A DNA stretch of 5,366 nt from positions 1 to 5,366 of the forward strand of contig JBIKLI010000303.1 of NCBI GenBank assembly GCA_044359885.1, in the 5' to 3' direction. Below the pieces are notes generated by a model. The model was not told where the DNA came from. It worked only from the letters and a program-made list of their open reading frames with translations, and ran no database searches. The DNA comes from CAIOSQ01 sp044359885 (GTDB taxonomy: Bacteria; Pseudomonadota; Alphaproteobacteria; CACIAM-22H2). The translations under genes were made by a program, and so were the position numbers. Positions 4,879 through 5,366 of the stretch are shown one piece after another (the stretch's first letter is position 1; each line of letters opens with the position of its first letter).

Positions 4879-5366
4879 TTAACGAAGAGGATGATTGAGG
4901 ATGTCGGCGAGGAATTGCGGGTTCCAGCCGGCGATTTTGCGCCTTCGCTTAATGCTTTTCTTTAGCACGCGCGCCTGATCGTCGGCGAAGACGACGTCGA
5001 GAACCCAGTGCAGGCTGTTTTCGATGGCCCAGTGGCCGCGTACGGCGTCGGCGGCGTGCTTGGCGGAGAGTGCTGCCGACGAGACGTCGTATCTGGTCTC
5101 GACGCGGCAGCGGTCGGCGAACTCGGTGCGGGCGCAGACGCGCACGAGGGTGGTGACGGCGGGCAGGCGCCACTCGCCCGGGAAGCGGCGCTCGCCCTGG
5201 AGCCAGTCGACCTCGCGGCTGACGCTGACCGAACGCTGCTCGACGCGACCATGGCCCTTGTCGTTGTCGACGGCGGTCTCGATCGCCGCGGCTGGGGCGT
5301 CGACGAAGTAGCGCTCGATCTCCTCGCGCAGGCCGGGCTGGTTGGCTTTCACGGCCAGGAGATAGT
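4879..5366 (-). CDS. ISAs1-family transposase, C-terminal part, probably internally deleted
   Basis: The frame is open at the right edge, and 161 residues plus part of a codon are visible. The codon at 5352 is an internal GTG valine (context YLLAVKANQPG, a typical ISAs1 stretch), not a start. The DNKGHGR-type segment (DNDKGHGRVEQR) follows. The DDE-domain signature GHWAIENSLHWVLDVVF then appears, whose glutamate (visible residue 115) is the expected third catalytic acid. Family members continue after ED-x-AR with a segment containing N-A-LR-x-ALNLL before a basic stretch and a final GW-x-x-x-FL. Here DDQARVL runs straight into KKSIKRRRKIAGW, so roughly 20-30 residues seem to be missing without loss of frame. 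ISAs1 transposases are about 370 residues long, so over half lies outside the window. The missing helix makes an inactive protein likely; this comparison is from memory. Confidence 0.85.
   Translation of the reverse strand, partial: YLLAVKANQPGLREEIERYFVDAPAAAIETAVDNDKGHGRVEQRSVSVSREVDWLQGERRFPGEWRLPAVTTLVRVCARTEFADRCRVETRYDVSSAALSAKHAADAVRGHWAIENSLHWVLDVVFADDQARVLKKSIKRRRKIAGWNPQFLADILNHPLR
4879..5366 (-). mobile_element. ISAs1-family insertion sequence, right-hand fragment
   Basis: The element is recognised only through its transposase. Its 3' end lies toward the cytochrome gene, so the terminal inverted repeat should fall within 4820-4878. I cannot recognise one there, and the partner end is outside the window, so the true boundary and any target duplication are undetermined. 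The element converges tail-to-tail on the cytochrome gene without interrupting it. Confidence 0.7.

Noticed and set aside
5024..5311. A plus-strand open frame of 95 codons opposite the transposase
   Set aside because: It is the antisense shadow of the transposase, whose DDE signature is unmistakable on the minus strand.

Overview
The window is GC-rich DNA, with third codon positions almost always G or C. It holds a tightly packed plus-strand gene cluster, and a minus-strand insertion-sequence fragment closes it on the right. Codon usage, the protein styles and a cytochrome c2-type cytochrome suggest a proteobacterium, most likely an alphaproteobacterium. That placement is an inference, as there is no rRNA or other marker gene.

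Layout from left to right: (i) the C-terminal end of an acyl-CoA synthetase (to 337); (ii) a short-chain dehydrogenase/reductase (334-1107); (iii) a protein made of two tandem NIPSNAP domains (1138-1788); (iv) an acyl-CoA dehydrogenase of the ACAD10/11-like type (1810-3006); (v) an aminoglycoside-phosphotransferase-fold small-molecule kinase (3003-4037); (vi) a 104-residue DUF6285/LvaB-like protein (4034-4348); (vii) a secreted class I c-type cytochrome with its own good ribosome binding site (4424-4819); (viii) on the minus strand, the C-terminal part of an ISAs1-family transposase (4879 to the right edge), apparently with an internal deletion. There is no gene-free stretch longer than about 100 bases.

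The main result is that genes i, ii, iv, v and vi together match the five enzymatic or accessory parts of the levulinic acid / 4-hydroxyacid catabolic system (LvaE, LvaD, LvaC, LvaA, LvaB in Pseudomonas putida). In that scheme the acid is activated to its CoA thioester and a 4-keto group is reduced to a 4-hydroxyl. The kinase and its small partner then phosphorylate the 4-hydroxyacyl-CoA. The dehydrogenase-fold enzyme removes the phosphate, giving an enoyl-CoA that can enter beta-oxidation. In animals the kinase and dehydrogenase are fused (ACAD10/ACAD11); here they are separate genes overlapping by 4 bases.

What differs from the known cluster is the gene order (E-D-NIPSNAP-C-A-B) and the duplicated NIPSNAP gene lodged between the reductase and the dehydrogenase. 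It may be an undescribed component of this pathway. The native substrate cannot be read from the sequence. No transporter or regulator lies within the window.
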